DNA from: CAVSUR01 sp963846005
GTDB taxonomy: Bacteria; Actinomycetota; Actinomycetes; Streptosporangiales; Streptosporangiaceae
DNA: 64,000 bases
Direction: 5' to 3'
NCBI GenBank assembly: GCA_963846005.1
Contig: CAWJUH010000001.1
Location: forward strand, 1,302,001-1,366,000
Below are positions 53,570 to 62,548 of this stretch, piece after piece. The notes beneath the pieces were generated by a model. The model made no database searches. It had not been told where the DNA came from and worked only from the letters and a program-made list of their open reading frames with translations. The position numbers were made by a program, and so were the translations under genes. The first letter of the stretch is position 1. Each line of letters opens with the position of its first letter.

Positions 53570-55261
53570 ATGACGGACGGACATCCCATGACCAGCGCAA
53601 TGACCAGCGCAGCCCAGCTGTCGTACAGCCACGGAGCAAGCCCCGTCCCGCTGCTCGGCGAGACGATCGGCGCGAACCTGCGGCGGGTCGCCGCCGGCCA
53701 CCCCGACCGCGAGGCGCTGGTGGACGTGCCGACCGGTGCCCGGTGGACCTACGCGGCGCTGGACGCCGACACCGACACGCTCGCCCGCGGCCTGATCGAG
53801 GCCGGCATCGGCCGGGGCGACCGGGTCGGGATCTGGGCGCCGAACTGCCCGGAGTGGGTGCTGCTGCAGTACGCGACGGCCAAGATGGGCGCGATCCTGG
53901 TCAACATCAACCCGGCCTACCGCAGCCACGAGCTGGAGTTCGTGCTGCGCCAGTCCGGGGTGCGGCTGCTGGTCAGCGCGGTGAGCTTCAAGACCAGCGA
54001 CTACCGGGGCATGGTCGAGCAGGTCCGCGGCGGGCTGGCCGGGCTGGAGCAGGTGGTCTACCTCGGCACCGACGGCTGGGACGGGCTGCTCGCGGCGGGA
54101 CTGGCGGCGGCCGGCGCGCACCCGGCGGCGCTGGCCGAGCGGGAGGGCCGCCTGGCCTTCGACGACCCGATCAACATCCAGTACACCAGCGGCACGACCG
54201 GCTTCCCCAAGGGCGCGACGCTGTCGCACCACAACATCCTGAACAACGGGTTCTTCATCGGCGAGGGCTGCCGGTACACCCCGGCCGACCGGGTGTGCAT
54301 CCCGGTGCCGTTCTACCACTGCTTCGGCATGGTGCTCGGCAACCTGGCGGTCACCACGCACGGCGCGGCGATCGTGATCCCGGCCCCCGGGTTCGACCCC
54401 GCGCAGTCGCTGCACGCGGTGCAGGCCGAGCGGTGCACCTCGCTGTACGGGGTGCCGACCATGTTCATCGCCGAGCTGGCGCTGCCGGACTTCGGCTCCT
54501 ACGACCTGTCCAGCCTGCGGACCGGGATCATGGCGGGCTCGCCGTGCCCGGTCGAGGTGATGAAGCGGGTGGTCAGCGAGATGCACATGACCGAGGTGAC
54601 GATCTGCTACGGGATGACAGAGACCTCGCCGGTGTCGGCGCAGACCACCGCCGACGACGAGCTGGACCGCCGGGTGTCCACCGTCGGCCGGGTGCACCCG
54701 CACATCGAGGTCAAGATCACCGATCCGGAGACCGGGCTGGTGCTGCCGCGCGGCACGGCGGGCGAGCTGTGCACCCGCGGGTACTCGGTGATGCTCGGCT
54801 ACTGGGACGACCCGGAGCGCACCGCGGAGGCGATCGACGCGGGCCGGTGGATGCACACCGGGGACCTGGCCACCCTGGACGACGCGGGGTACCTGAACAT
54901 CGTCGGCAGGATCAAGGACATGGTGATCCGCGGTGGCGAGAACGTGTACCCCCGGGAGATCGAGGAGTTCCTTTACTCGCACCCGGCGATCGAGGACGTG
55001 CAGATCATCGGCGTGCCGGACGAGAAGTACGGCGAGGAGCTGTGCGCCTGGGTGAAGCTGCGGCCGGGCACCGAGCTGACCGCCGAGGAGCTGCGCGGCT
55101 ACTGCCAGGGCAAGATCGCGCACTACAAGATCCCGCGCTACGTCCGGCCGTCCGATGAATTCCCGATGACCGTGACCGGCAAGGTCCAGAAGTTCAAGAT
55201 GCGGGAGACCTCGATCGGGGAGCTGGGCCTGACATCGGCGAGCGAGATCAGCACCGCCTGA
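53570..55261 (+). CDS. Fatty-acyl-CoA synthetase (AMP-binding, FadD-like)
   Basis: A 563-residue ANL-family ligase, full length. The P-loop-like motif is IQYTSGTTGFPKGATLSHHN. Others are TICYGMTETSPVSAQ (AMP site), WMHTGDLATLDDAGYLNIVGR (hinge) and the C-terminal catalytic Lys in MTVTGKVQKFKM. The sequence is closest in style to FadD35-like medium/long-chain CoA ligases, but specificity cannot be read off. ATG 53570 is used; 53588 is a possible internal start. A 14-bp hairpin overlaps its stop codon, so it is probably a single-gene unit. Confidence 0.9.
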   Translation: MTDGHPMTSAMTSAAQLSYSHGASPVPLLGETIGANLRRVAAGHPDREALVDVPTGARWTYAALDADTDTLARGLIEAGIGRGDRVGIWAPNCPEWVLLQYATAKMGAILVNINPAYRSHELEFVLRQSGVRLLVSAVSFKTSDYRGMVEQVRGGLAGLEQVVYLGTDGWDGLLAAGLAAAGAHPAALAEREGRLAFDDPINIQYTSGTTGFPKGATLSHHNILNNGFFIGEGCRYTPADRVCIPVPFYHCFGMVLGNLAVTTHGAAIVIPAPGFDPAQSLHAVQAERCTSLYGVPTMFIAELALPDFGSYDLSSLRTGIMAGSPCPVEVMKRVVSEMHMTEVTICYGMTETSPVSAQTTADDELDRRVSTVGRVHPHIEVKITDPETGLVLPRGTAGELCTRGYSVMLGYWDDPERTAEAIDAGRWMHTGDLATLDDAGYLNIVGRIKDMVIRGGENVYPREIEEFLYSHPAIEDVQIIGVPDEKYGEELCAWVKLRPGTELTAEELRGYCQGKIAHYKIPRYVRPSDEFPMTVTGKVQKFKMRETSIGELGLTSASEISTA

Positions 55262-55285
55262 CCGGGCCCGCGCCCGGTCAGGCGG
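55254..55285 (+). terminator. 14-bp hairpin over the acyl-CoA ligase stop
   Basis: CCGCCTGACCGGGC (55254-55267) is exactly complementary to 55272-55285 around a 4-base loop. It contains the ligase stop codon and should terminate that transcript. Confidence 0.6.
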
Positions 55286-55341
55286 CGGCCGGCCCGGCCG
55301 GCCCGACCGCCGGGATCACCGCGGCCGGGGTCGCCGCCGCG

Positions 55342-56232
55342 GTGGCGGTCGCGCGGGCGCAGGGGCTGCCGCCGGGGCCGCCGCGGGTGCTGTCCAGCCG
55401 CGGCAACGTGATCGTGCACCTGGCGCCCGCCCCGGTCGTGGCCCGGGTGGCCACGCTGACCGCGCGGACCAGGGCCGACCCGGCCGCCTGGCTGGCCCGG
55501 GAGGTCGCGGTGGCCGGGTACGCGGCCAGCCGGGGCGGCCCGGTCGTCGCCCCGGCCACCCTGGCTGACCCGGGCCCGCACCAGGCATGCGGCCTGGCCG
55601 TCAGCCTGTGGGAGCTGGCGGAACCGCCGGGTCCGGATCCGCCCGGCGACCCGGCCCGGCCGGCGCCGGAGCAGGCCGGGCGGGCGCTGGCCCGGCTGCA
55701 CCAGGCCGCGGCCGGGTTCCCCGGCCCGCTGCCGGTGCTGGCGCCGCTGCACGAGCAGATCACCGAGGGGCTGGCCGCACTGGAGCGCGCGGGCTCGCTC
55801 TCCGCGGGCTTGCTGGCGGCGCTGCGGGCCCGGCACGCCGGGGTGCTGGCGGAGCTCGGCCCGGCCGCCCGGGACGCCAGCGCGGTGCTGCACGGGGACG
55901 CGCACGCCGGCAACCTGCTGCCCGCCGCCGGCGGCGGCTGGCGGTGGACCGACCTGGAGGAGACCTGCCGCGGGCCGCGGGAGTTCGACCTGGCCGTGCT
56001 GGCCCGGCACGCGGGCGCCGGGGCGGGCGCGGCGCTGGCGGGCTACGCCGCGGCGGCCGGGACGACGGTGCCCGGCCCGGCCGCGCTGGCTCCGTTCAGC
56101 CGGGCCCGTGAGCTGGAGGGCGCGGTCTGGACGCTCTGCATGGCGGTGCACTACCCGGCCCGCTACCAGGTCCCGGCCGCGGACCTGCTGGCCCGCGTGC
56201 TCGGGCCCGGGGCGCCCGGCAGATCCGCCTGA
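55342..56232 (+). CDS. Aminoglycoside phosphotransferase-family protein
   Basis: A 296-residue kinase-like-fold protein. The catalytic loop is AVLHGDAHAGNLLPAAGG and the metal-binding Asp lies in WTDLEETCRGPREFDLAVLAR. The Gly-rich loop/Lys region near the N-terminus is weak (SSRGNVIVHLAPAPVVARV). Only GTG 55342 is available as a start and no ribosome site stands out. The N-terminus is short, so the true start could be an alternative codon upstream. A preceding terminator implies its own promoter. These enzymes phosphorylate small hydroxylated molecules, not necessarily antibiotics. Confidence 0.8.
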   Translation: MAVARAQGLPPGPPRVLSSRGNVIVHLAPAPVVARVATLTARTRADPAAWLAREVAVAGYAASRGGPVVAPATLADPGPHQACGLAVSLWELAEPPGPDPPGDPARPAPEQAGRALARLHQAAAGFPGPLPVLAPLHEQITEGLAALERAGSLSAGLLAALRARHAGVLAELGPAARDASAVLHGDAHAGNLLPAAGGGWRWTDLEETCRGPREFDLAVLARHAGAGAGAALAGYAAAAGTTVPGPAALAPFSRARELEGAVWTLCMAVHYPARYQVPAADLLARVLGPGAPGRSA

Positions 56233-56265
56233 CTGCGCTCGCCGGCCGGCCCGCAACCCTCTGGA

Positions 56266-56302
56266 TGTCACATTCACGGGCACTGGTACCCCGCGGCGTG
56301 AC
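56266..56302. repeat. Imperfect palindromic element, copy 2
   Basis: A 37-base element beginning TGTCACATTCACGGGCA and ending GTGAC, about 70% identical to 33229-33265 and of the same length. It lies 33 bases after the phosphotransferase stop. The reverse complement of its left arm closely matches the right arm of copy 1. Confidence 0.4.
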
Positions 56303-56443
56303 CGCCACGGTGTTCCGCCCGCCCGGCCCGCGGGGCCGGCCCTGCGGGCCGGGCCGGCGGCGGCACGGCACAATGAGCTATGCCCTCGACCGAGCTGACC
56401 GCGCTGCACGGCCGCACCGCCGCCGTGGATTCCGGCCGCTAGC

Positions 56444-57541
56444 GTGACCGGCGGGCAGCGCAGTGCAGGTCAGGGGCCGCGTACCTCGGTCAGCGCCGAC
56501 GCGGTGACATTCCGGCTCGCCGACCCCCGGGTGGCGGCGGCCCGGGTCTGGCTGGACACCGACCACCACAGCGAGCCCCCGGCGATGCGGCCGGTGCCGG
56601 GCGGCTTCGAGCTGCGGCTGGCCCGGCCGCCGGTCCAGCGGCTGGAGTACCTGTTCGCGGTGCGCTACGCCGACGGCACCGAAGCGATGATCTGCGATCC
56701 GGCGACGTCCCGCGCGCCGAACCCCTTTGGTGATCATTCTGTTGTTCTTTTCCCCGGTTACCGGGAGCCGGGCTGGCTGACCGCGGCGGCGCCGGACGGC
56801 ACGGTCCGCGAACTGGCCGCCGGGCCGGTGCCGGTCACGCTGTGGTCGCCGGCCGGGGCGGCCGGGCCGCTGCCGCTGCTGGTGCTGCACGACGGGCCGG
56901 AGTACGACGCCTACTGCCGGGTGCTGCACTACTGCGCGGCGGGCATCGCGGCCGGGTCGCTGCCCGCGCACCGGGTCGCCCTGCTCGGGCCGGGCGAGCG
57001 GAACCGGTGGTATGCCGCCAGCCCCGGCTACGCGCGCATGCTGACCCGGCGGGTGCTGCCGCTGCTGCGCCGGGCCGCGCCGCTGACCGGGCCGGTGGTG
57101 CTCGGCGGCTGCAGCCTCGGCGCGCTGGCGGCGCTGCACGCCGGATACAGCTCGCCCCGGTCGTTCGGCGGGCTGTTCCTGCAGTCCGGCAGCTTCTTCC
57201 GGGCCGAGACCGACGCGCACGAGTCGGGTTTCCCCGGGTACGCCTCGATCACGGCCTTCGTGCGGCGGCTGGCGCGCACCCCGCCGCCGGTGCGCTGGGA
57301 CGTGCAGCTGACGTGCGGGCTCGCCGAGGAGAACCTGGGCAACAACCGGCTGATGGCCGCTGAGCTGGCCGCGCTCGGGCACCGGGTGGCGCTGGCCGAG
57401 GTGCCGGACGCGCACACCTTCACCGGCTGGCGGGACGCGCTCGACCCGCACCTGACCGGCCTGCTCCGCCGGGTGTGGCGGCACGGCCATCCGGAAGGGA
57501 TCTCGGAGGAAGGACAGGCCAGTGCAGCGCAGCGAGCATGA
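56444..57541 (+). CDS. Esterase with N-terminal E-set/CBM48-like domain (Fes/EsD type)
   Basis: A 365-residue protein. Residues 15-115 resemble the beta-sandwich domain of Fes-type esterases (VTFRLADPRVAAARVWLDTD). Residues 130-350 form an alpha/beta hydrolase with the nucleophile elbow VVLGGCSLGALAALH. The likely catalytic His is in EVPDAHTFTGWRDAL. The domain order matches enterobactin-esterase-like proteins, but similar proteins occur in non-siderophore contexts. GTG 56444 is the assigned start, without a ribosome site. The next gene overlaps its end by 20 bases. Confidence 0.82.
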   Translation: MTGGQRSAGQGPRTSVSADAVTFRLADPRVAAARVWLDTDHHSEPPAMRPVPGGFELRLARPPVQRLEYLFAVRYADGTEAMICDPATSRAPNPFGDHSVVLFPGYREPGWLTAAAPDGTVRELAAGPVPVTLWSPAGAAGPLPLLVLHDGPEYDAYCRVLHYCAAGIAAGSLPAHRVALLGPGERNRWYAASPGYARMLTRRVLPLLRRAAPLTGPVVLGGCSLGALAALHAGYSSPRSFGGLFLQSGSFFRAETDAHESGFPGYASITAFVRRLARTPPPVRWDVQLTCGLAEENLGNNRLMAAELAALGHRVALAEVPDAHTFTGWRDALDPHLTGLLRRVWRHGHPEGISEEGQASAAQRA

Positions 57542-58268
57542 CCTGTACTCGCCGGCGATCGGCGCGGCCGGGACGGTGGTGAGCTACGGTCACTGGGGCC
57601 GGCCGGTGCTCGCCTTCCCCGCCGAGGGCGGGAAGGCGGCCGACTACGAGCAGCACGGCATGCTGGAACCGCTCGGCGTTCTGCTCGGCGACGGCCGGAT
57701 CAAGCTGTACTGCGCGGATTCCTTCGACGCCGCGTCCTGGGGCCGCCAGGACCTGCCGACCGAGGAGCGGGCCCGCCAGCACGGCCGGTACGAGTCCTGG
57801 ATCTGCGACCAGGTCGCGCCGTTTATCACCGGCGACTGCGGCGGGCGCGGGGACATCATCGCCGCCGGGGTGAGCCTGGGGGCGTTCCACGCGGTCAACC
57901 TCGCGCTCCGGCACGCCGATCAGTTCGCCGTGACCATCGGGCTGTCGGGCAACTACGACCCGGCCAGCTGGCACGGCTGGGGCGAGCGCGGCGACCAGGC
58001 CTACTTCAACAACCCGGTCGACTACGTGCCGAACCTGTCCGGGCCGCACCTGGACTGGCTGCGGTCGGCGCTGACCGTCGTGCTGGTCACGGGCCAGGGG
58101 CCGTTCGAGGTATCCCCCACCATGGCACTGCCCGGGACCCGGCACCTGGCCGGATTGCTGCAGGGTAAGGGCATCCGCTGCGAGCTGGACGTGTGGGGCT
58201 ACGACGTAGCGCACGACTGGCCGTGGTGGGGACGGCAGCTCGCCCACCACCTGGCCCGGTTCAGCTGA
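57522..58268 (+). CDS. Esterase-family alpha/beta hydrolase
   Basis: A 248-residue hydrolase of the esterase-D/putative-esterase type. The nucleophile elbow is IIAAGVSLGAFHAVNLALR and the likely His is in YDVAHDWPWWGRQLAHHL. The N-terminus YSPAIGAAGTVVSYGHWGRPVLAFPAEGG is unusual for the family. GTG 57522 is preceded by GGAGGAAGGACAGG and overlaps the upstream gene, implying coupling. It stands between another esterase and an ATP-grasp ligase. Confidence 0.8.
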   Translation: MQRSEHDLYSPAIGAAGTVVSYGHWGRPVLAFPAEGGKAADYEQHGMLEPLGVLLGDGRIKLYCADSFDAASWGRQDLPTEERARQHGRYESWICDQVAPFITGDCGGRGDIIAAGVSLGAFHAVNLALRHADQFAVTIGLSGNYDPASWHGWGERGDQAYFNNPVDYVPNLSGPHLDWLRSALTVVLVTGQGPFEVSPTMALPGTRHLAGLLQGKGIRCELDVWGYDVAHDWPWWGRQLAHHLARFS

Positions 58269-58382
58269 CTGACGGGCGGAGCGGCGCGTCACCACGCAAG
58301 GTGGTCGACAGTCACCGCGGCCGGCACATAACGTCCTAGCAGAAGCCGCCCGCGAGCCAGGCGAACCGGACCAGGGAGCATC

Positions 58383-59639
58383 GTGAACGGTGAGGTCAGG
58401 CACCTGATAGGGCTGCTGCTCGGGACCGAGGACGACTGGCCGCGCGCGTTCGGGGCGCTGCTGGCCCGGCTCGGGCCGGTCCGCGATGCCGCCGGGACCG
58501 CGCACGCCTTCGACACCGAGCGGCTCACCATCGAGCCGTTCGCGCTGGACGACAAGCCGCGCACCGGGCTGGTCATCGACCGGCTCGCCTACTGGTACTA
58601 CCACCCGCGCGAATGGCTGAAGAAGGTCGCGCTGATGGACGACGTGTACCTGCTCAACTCGCCGTTCACGTTCCAGGCGATGGAGAAGCACGCCGCCTAC
58701 TGCGCGATGATGCGGCTCGGGCTGAAGGTGCCGCGCACCGTGCTGGTCCCGTTCAAGAACCCGGTGGACAACGCCAAGTGGGCTTACACCTCCGCGCGCT
58801 ACAACCAGGCGTTCGACCTGGATGCGGTGGCCGAGCAGATCGGCTACCCGCTGTACATGAAGCCCTATGACGGCGGGGCCTGGCGCGGGGTGTCGCGGAT
58901 CCGCAACGCCGCCGAGCTGCACGCCGCCTACGACTCATCCGGCGAGATGCTCATGCACCTGCAAGCCGCGATCGAGGGCTACGACGCGTTCGCCCGGGCG
59001 CTGACCATCGGCCCGGAGACGATGGTGATGCGGTTCGCGCCCGAGCAGCCGATGCACGAGCGCTACCGGGTCGAGCACGAGTTCCTCGGCCCGGAGACCG
59101 GCGACGAGGCGGTGACGATCTCGCGGATCGTGAACGCGTTCTTCCGCTGGGAATTCAACTCCTGCGAGATGCTGGTCCGCGGCGCCGACGTGCACCCGAT
59201 CGACTACGCCAACGCCTGCCCGGACGTGTCGATCACGTCGCTGCACTACTACTTCCCCTGGGCCATCAAGTCGCTGGTCAAATGGAGCGTGTTCTGCCTG
59301 GTCACCGGGCGGCGCCCGGCGGCCGACACCCAGACCCGGGCCTACTTCGACATCGCCGACTCGCCGGACCTGGACTACGCCGGCAAGCTCGCCGCCTACC
59401 GGCGGCTGGCCGACGAGCACCTGGCCGCCGACGCCTACGCGCAGTTCTGCGCCGAGCGGCTGGCCGGCTTCGACGCGAAGGTGCTGGACTGGGCGGCCGG
59501 GCCGGACTTCGACCGGCTGCTCACTGACACGGTCGCCGCGACCTACCCGGCCGCCGAGCACGACTGGTTCATCGCGCACCTGCGCGGGCTGACCGGGCTG
59601 TGGGTGCGCGACGAGTCCGACCGGCTGGCCCGCGCCTGA
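58383..59639 (+). CDS. ATP-grasp family ligase of unknown substrate
   Basis: A 418-residue ATP-grasp protein. The ATP-binding region has IGYPLYMKPYDGGAWRGVSRI (the Lys-Pro nucleotide contact). The metal/carboxylate region is DVHPIDYANACPDVSITSLHYYF. The N-terminus FALDDKPRTGLVIDRLAYWYYHPREWL contains several aromatic residues that could line a substrate pocket. ATP-grasp enzymes join a carboxylate to an amine or thiol through an acyl-phosphate. GTG 58383 follows GGGAGC. It ends the three-gene esterase/esterase/ATP-grasp cassette; the gap to the preceding gene is 114 bases. Confidence 0.85.
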   Translation: MNGEVRHLIGLLLGTEDDWPRAFGALLARLGPVRDAAGTAHAFDTERLTIEPFALDDKPRTGLVIDRLAYWYYHPREWLKKVALMDDVYLLNSPFTFQAMEKHAAYCAMMRLGLKVPRTVLVPFKNPVDNAKWAYTSARYNQAFDLDAVAEQIGYPLYMKPYDGGAWRGVSRIRNAAELHAAYDSSGEMLMHLQAAIEGYDAFARALTIGPETMVMRFAPEQPMHERYRVEHEFLGPETGDEAVTISRIVNAFFRWEFNSCEMLVRGADVHPIDYANACPDVSITSLHYYFPWAIKSLVKWSVFCLVTGRRPAADTQTRAYFDIADSPDLDYAGKLAAYRRLADEHLAADAYAQFCAERLAGFDAKVLDWAAGPDFDRLLTDTVAATYPAAEHDWFIAHLRGLTGLWVRDESDRLARA

Positions 59640-59708
59640 GGAGCGCGGCGGCCGTGCCGGGCCCGCGAGGTCCCGCGGGTCTCGCCGGTCTCGCATACTG
59701 GACCGGTC

Positions 59709-62213
59709 ATGACCATCACCGACCGGCTGCCGGGCACCGCTGATCCCGACGCGCTGTTCGACGCGTTCGCGGACTGGGCCGGCGGCCAGGACCTGCCGCT
59801 GTACCCGCACCAGGAAGAGGCACTGATCGAGGTCGTCTCGGGCGCCAACGTGATCGTCTCCACCCCCACCGGGTCCGGCAAGTCGCTGATCGCGGCGGGC
59901 GCGCACTTCGCCGCGCTGGCCCGCGGCGAGCGCAGCTTCTACACCGCGCCGATCAAGGCACTGGTCTCGGAGAAGTTCTTCGCGCTGTGCGCGATGTTCG
60001 GCGCCGCCGACGTCGGGATGATGACCGGCGACGCCAGCGTCAACGCCGGGGCGCCGATCATCTGCTGCACCGCCGAGGTGCTGGCCTCCATCGCGCTGCG
60101 CGAGGGGCCGCGGGCCGGCATCGGCCAGGTGGTGATGGACGAGTTCCATTACTACGCCGACCCGGCCCGCGGCTGGGCCTGGCAGGTGCCGCTGATCGAG
60201 CTGCCGCAGTGCCAGTTCGTGCTCATGTCCGCCACCCTCGGCGACGTCACTTTCTTCACCCAGGACCTGACCCGGCGCACCGGCCGGCCCACCGAGGTGG
60301 TGGCCGCGGCGGAGCGGCCGGTGCCGCTGGTGTTCAGCTACGTGCTCACCCCGCTGCACGAGACCGTCTCGGACCTGCTCACCGGCCATCAGGCGCCCAT
60401 TTATATCGTGCACTTCACCCGGGCCGCCGCGATCGAGCAGGCGCAGGCGCTGATGTCGGTCAACGTGTGCACCCGGGCGGAGAAGGACGCGATCGCCGAG
60501 CTGATCGGCGCGTTCCGGTTCACGGCCGGCTTCGGCAAGACGCTGTCGCGGCTGGTCCGGCACGGCATCGGGGTGCACCACGCCGGCATGCTGCCGCGCT
60601 ACCGGCGGCTGGTGGAGACCCTCGCCCAGGCCGGCCTGCTCAAGGTCATCTGCGGCACCGACACCCTCGGCGTCGGCATCAACGTGCCGATCCGCACCGT
60701 GGTGTTCACCGCGCTGTCCAAGTACGACGGCCATTCGGTCCGGCTGCTGCAGGCCCGCGAGTTCCACCAGATCGCCGGGCGGGCCGGCCGGGCCGGCTTC
60801 GACACCATGGGCTACGTGGTCGTGCAGGCACCCGAGCACGTGATCGAAAACTCCAAGGCCCTGGCCAAGGCGGGCGACGATCCCCGCAAGCGGCGCAAGG
60901 TGGTGCGCAAGAAGCCGCCGCCGGGCTTCGTATCCTGGGGCCAGCCCACGTTCGACCGGCTGGTCGCGGCGCAGCCGGAGCCGCTGCGGTCCAGCTTCAC
61001 GGTGACGCACGCGACGCTGCTCGGGGTGATCAGCCGCCCCGGTGACGCGTTCGCGGCGATGAAGCACCTGCTCACTGACAATCACGAGGATCCGGCCGCG
61101 CAGCGGCGGCATATCCGGCAGGCGTTCGCGATCTACCGGGCGCTGCTGGCCGGCGGGGTGGTCGAACGGCTGGCCGAGCCGGACGGCGACGGGCGCCGGT
61201 GGCGGCTGACCGTGGACCTGCAGGCCGACTTCGCGCTGAACCAGCCGCTGTCGCCGCTGGCCCTGGCCGCGATCGGGCTACTGGACGCCGGGGCGCCTGA
61301 CTACCCGCTGGACGTGCTGTCGGTGATCGAGTCGGTGCTCGACAATCCGCGCGAGGTGCTGGCCGCGCAGCGGCACCGGGCCCGCGGCGAGGCGGTCGCC
61401 GCGATGAAGGCCGAGGGCATCGAGTACGACGAGCGGATGGAACTGCTGGAGGAGGTGAGCTACCCGCAGCCGCTGGCCGGCCTGCTGGCCGCCGCCTATG
61501 ACATGTACCGGCGCGGCCATCCGTGGGTGGCCGACTACCAGCTGGAGCCCAAGTCGGTGGCCCGGGAGATGTACGAGCGGGCGATGACGTTCACCGAGTA
61601 CGTCGGCTACTACGGCCTGGCCCGCAGCGAGGGCACGGTGCTGCGCTACCTGGCCGACGCCTATAAGACGCTGCGCCAGACGGTGCCGGACGAGGCCAGG
61701 ACCGAGGAGCTGGCCGACCTGACCGAGTGGCTGGGCGAGATCGTCCGGCAGACCGACTCCAGCCTGCTGGAGGAATGGGAGCAGCTGCGCAGCCCCGGCG
61801 AGCCGGCGGTCGCGGCCCGCCCCGCCGACGAGCGGCCGCCCGCCGTCACCGGCAACCAGCGCGCGTTCCGGGTGCTGGTCCGCAACGCGCTGTTCCGCCG
61901 GGTCGAGCTGGCCGCGCTGCGCCGGTGGGAGGAGCTCGGCGAGCTGGACGCGGACGCGGGCTTCAGCGCCGGGGCCTGGGAGGCGGCGCTGGAGCCGTAC
62001 TTCGCCGAGCACGGCGAGATCTTGACCGGGGCGGACGCGCGCGGTCCCGGGCTGCTGATCCTGGACCAGCAGCCCGGGACCTGGCGGGCCCGGCAGATCT
62101 TCGACGACCCGGCCGGCGACCACGACTGGGGGTTCTCGGCCGAGGTCGGCCTGGCCGCCTCCGACGAGGCCGGCGAGGCCGTCGTCACCGTCACCGCCGT
62201 CGGCCAGCTCTAG
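59709..62213 (+). CDS. Ski2-like DEAD/DEAH helicase with DUF3516-type C-terminus
   Basis: An 834-residue superfamily 2 helicase. Walker A is VSTPTGSGKSLIAAG, motif II is QVVMDEFHYY (DEFH), motif III is LMSATLGD, and motif VI is HQIAGRAGRAGFD. HHAGMLPRYRRLVETLAQ is a Ski2/Brr2-type signature. The C-terminal 400 residues match the DUF3516 helical region of actinobacterial members. It probably unwinds or remodels RNA, by analogy with Ski2. ATG 59709 has no clear ribosome site. It is convergent with the DUF2277 gene, separated by five bases. Confidence 0.9.
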   Translation: MTITDRLPGTADPDALFDAFADWAGGQDLPLYPHQEEALIEVVSGANVIVSTPTGSGKSLIAAGAHFAALARGERSFYTAPIKALVSEKFFALCAMFGAADVGMMTGDASVNAGAPIICCTAEVLASIALREGPRAGIGQVVMDEFHYYADPARGWAWQVPLIELPQCQFVLMSATLGDVTFFTQDLTRRTGRPTEVVAAAERPVPLVFSYVLTPLHETVSDLLTGHQAPIYIVHFTRAAAIEQAQALMSVNVCTRAEKDAIAELIGAFRFTAGFGKTLSRLVRHGIGVHHAGMLPRYRRLVETLAQAGLLKVICGTDTLGVGINVPIRTVVFTALSKYDGHSVRLLQAREFHQIAGRAGRAGFDTMGYVVVQAPEHVIENSKALAKAGDDPRKRRKVVRKKPPPGFVSWGQPTFDRLVAAQPEPLRSSFTVTHATLLGVISRPGDAFAAMKHLLTDNHEDPAAQRRHIRQAFAIYRALLAGGVVERLAEPDGDGRRWRLTVDLQADFALNQPLSPLALAAIGLLDAGAPDYPLDVLSVIESVLDNPREVLAAQRHRARGEAVAAMKAEGIEYDERMELLEEVSYPQPLAGLLAAAYDMYRRGHPWVADYQLEPKSVAREMYERAMTFTEYVGYYGLARSEGTVLRYLADAYKTLRQTVPDEARTEELADLTEWLGEIVRQTDSSLLEEWEQLRSPGEPAVAARPADERPPAVTGNQRAFRVLVRNALFRRVELAALRRWEELGELDADAGFSAGAWEAALEPYFAEHGEILTGADARGPGLLILDQQPGTWRARQIFDDPAGDHDWGFSAEVGLAASDEAGEAVVTVTAVGQL

Positions 62214-62218
62214 TCCTG

Positions 62219-62431
62219 TTAGCTGGCCGCGCGCACCTGGAGCTGGTCGAGCAGGGCCGCGGTGGCGGCCGCGATCGTGTCCACGGCCTGGTCGAACGCG
62301 GCGGCGTTATGCCGGGCCGGGGCCCGGAAGCCGCTGATCTTGCGCACATACTGCAGCGCGGCGGCGTGCACGTCCTGGTCGGTCACGTGGTCGGTGTAAG
62401 GGGCCCGCAGGGTCTTGATGCTCCGGCACAT
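62219..62431 (-). CDS. DUF2277 family small protein
   Basis: A 70-residue protein with MCRSIKTLRAPYTDHVTDQD and AALQYVRKISGFRAP, the full DUF2277 pattern. The conserved second-position cysteine and the YVRKISG-helix are intact. The family's function is unknown. ATG 62431 has no strong ribosome site; TACCGT lies just upstream, consistent with leaderless expression. Confidence 0.85.
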   Translation of the reverse strand: MCRSIKTLRAPYTDHVTDQDVHAAALQYVRKISGFRAPARHNAAAFDQAVDTIAAATAALLDQLQVRAAS

Positions 62432-62502
62432 GCCTAGACGGTACCCGCAGCCCGCTGAAACCCGCTCAATGGTCCACCCGCCCGCCCAGCGGCACCAGAC
62501 CC

Positions 62503-62521
62503 GCTGAACGGACCGTTCAGC
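62503..62521 (-). terminator. Palindromic hairpin after dapB
   Basis: GCTGAACGG (62503-62511) and CCGTTCAGC (62513-62521) are perfect inverted repeats around one A. It starts 28 bases past the dapB stop on the minus strand. Confidence 0.45.
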
Positions 62522-62548
62522 ACGTTCGGCAGGAGCAGGCGGGCGGCC

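Noticed and set aside
56380..56442. 20-codon frame MPSTELTALHGRTAAVDSGR before the first esterase gene
   Set aside because: Too short to support, no ribosome site and no recognised family.
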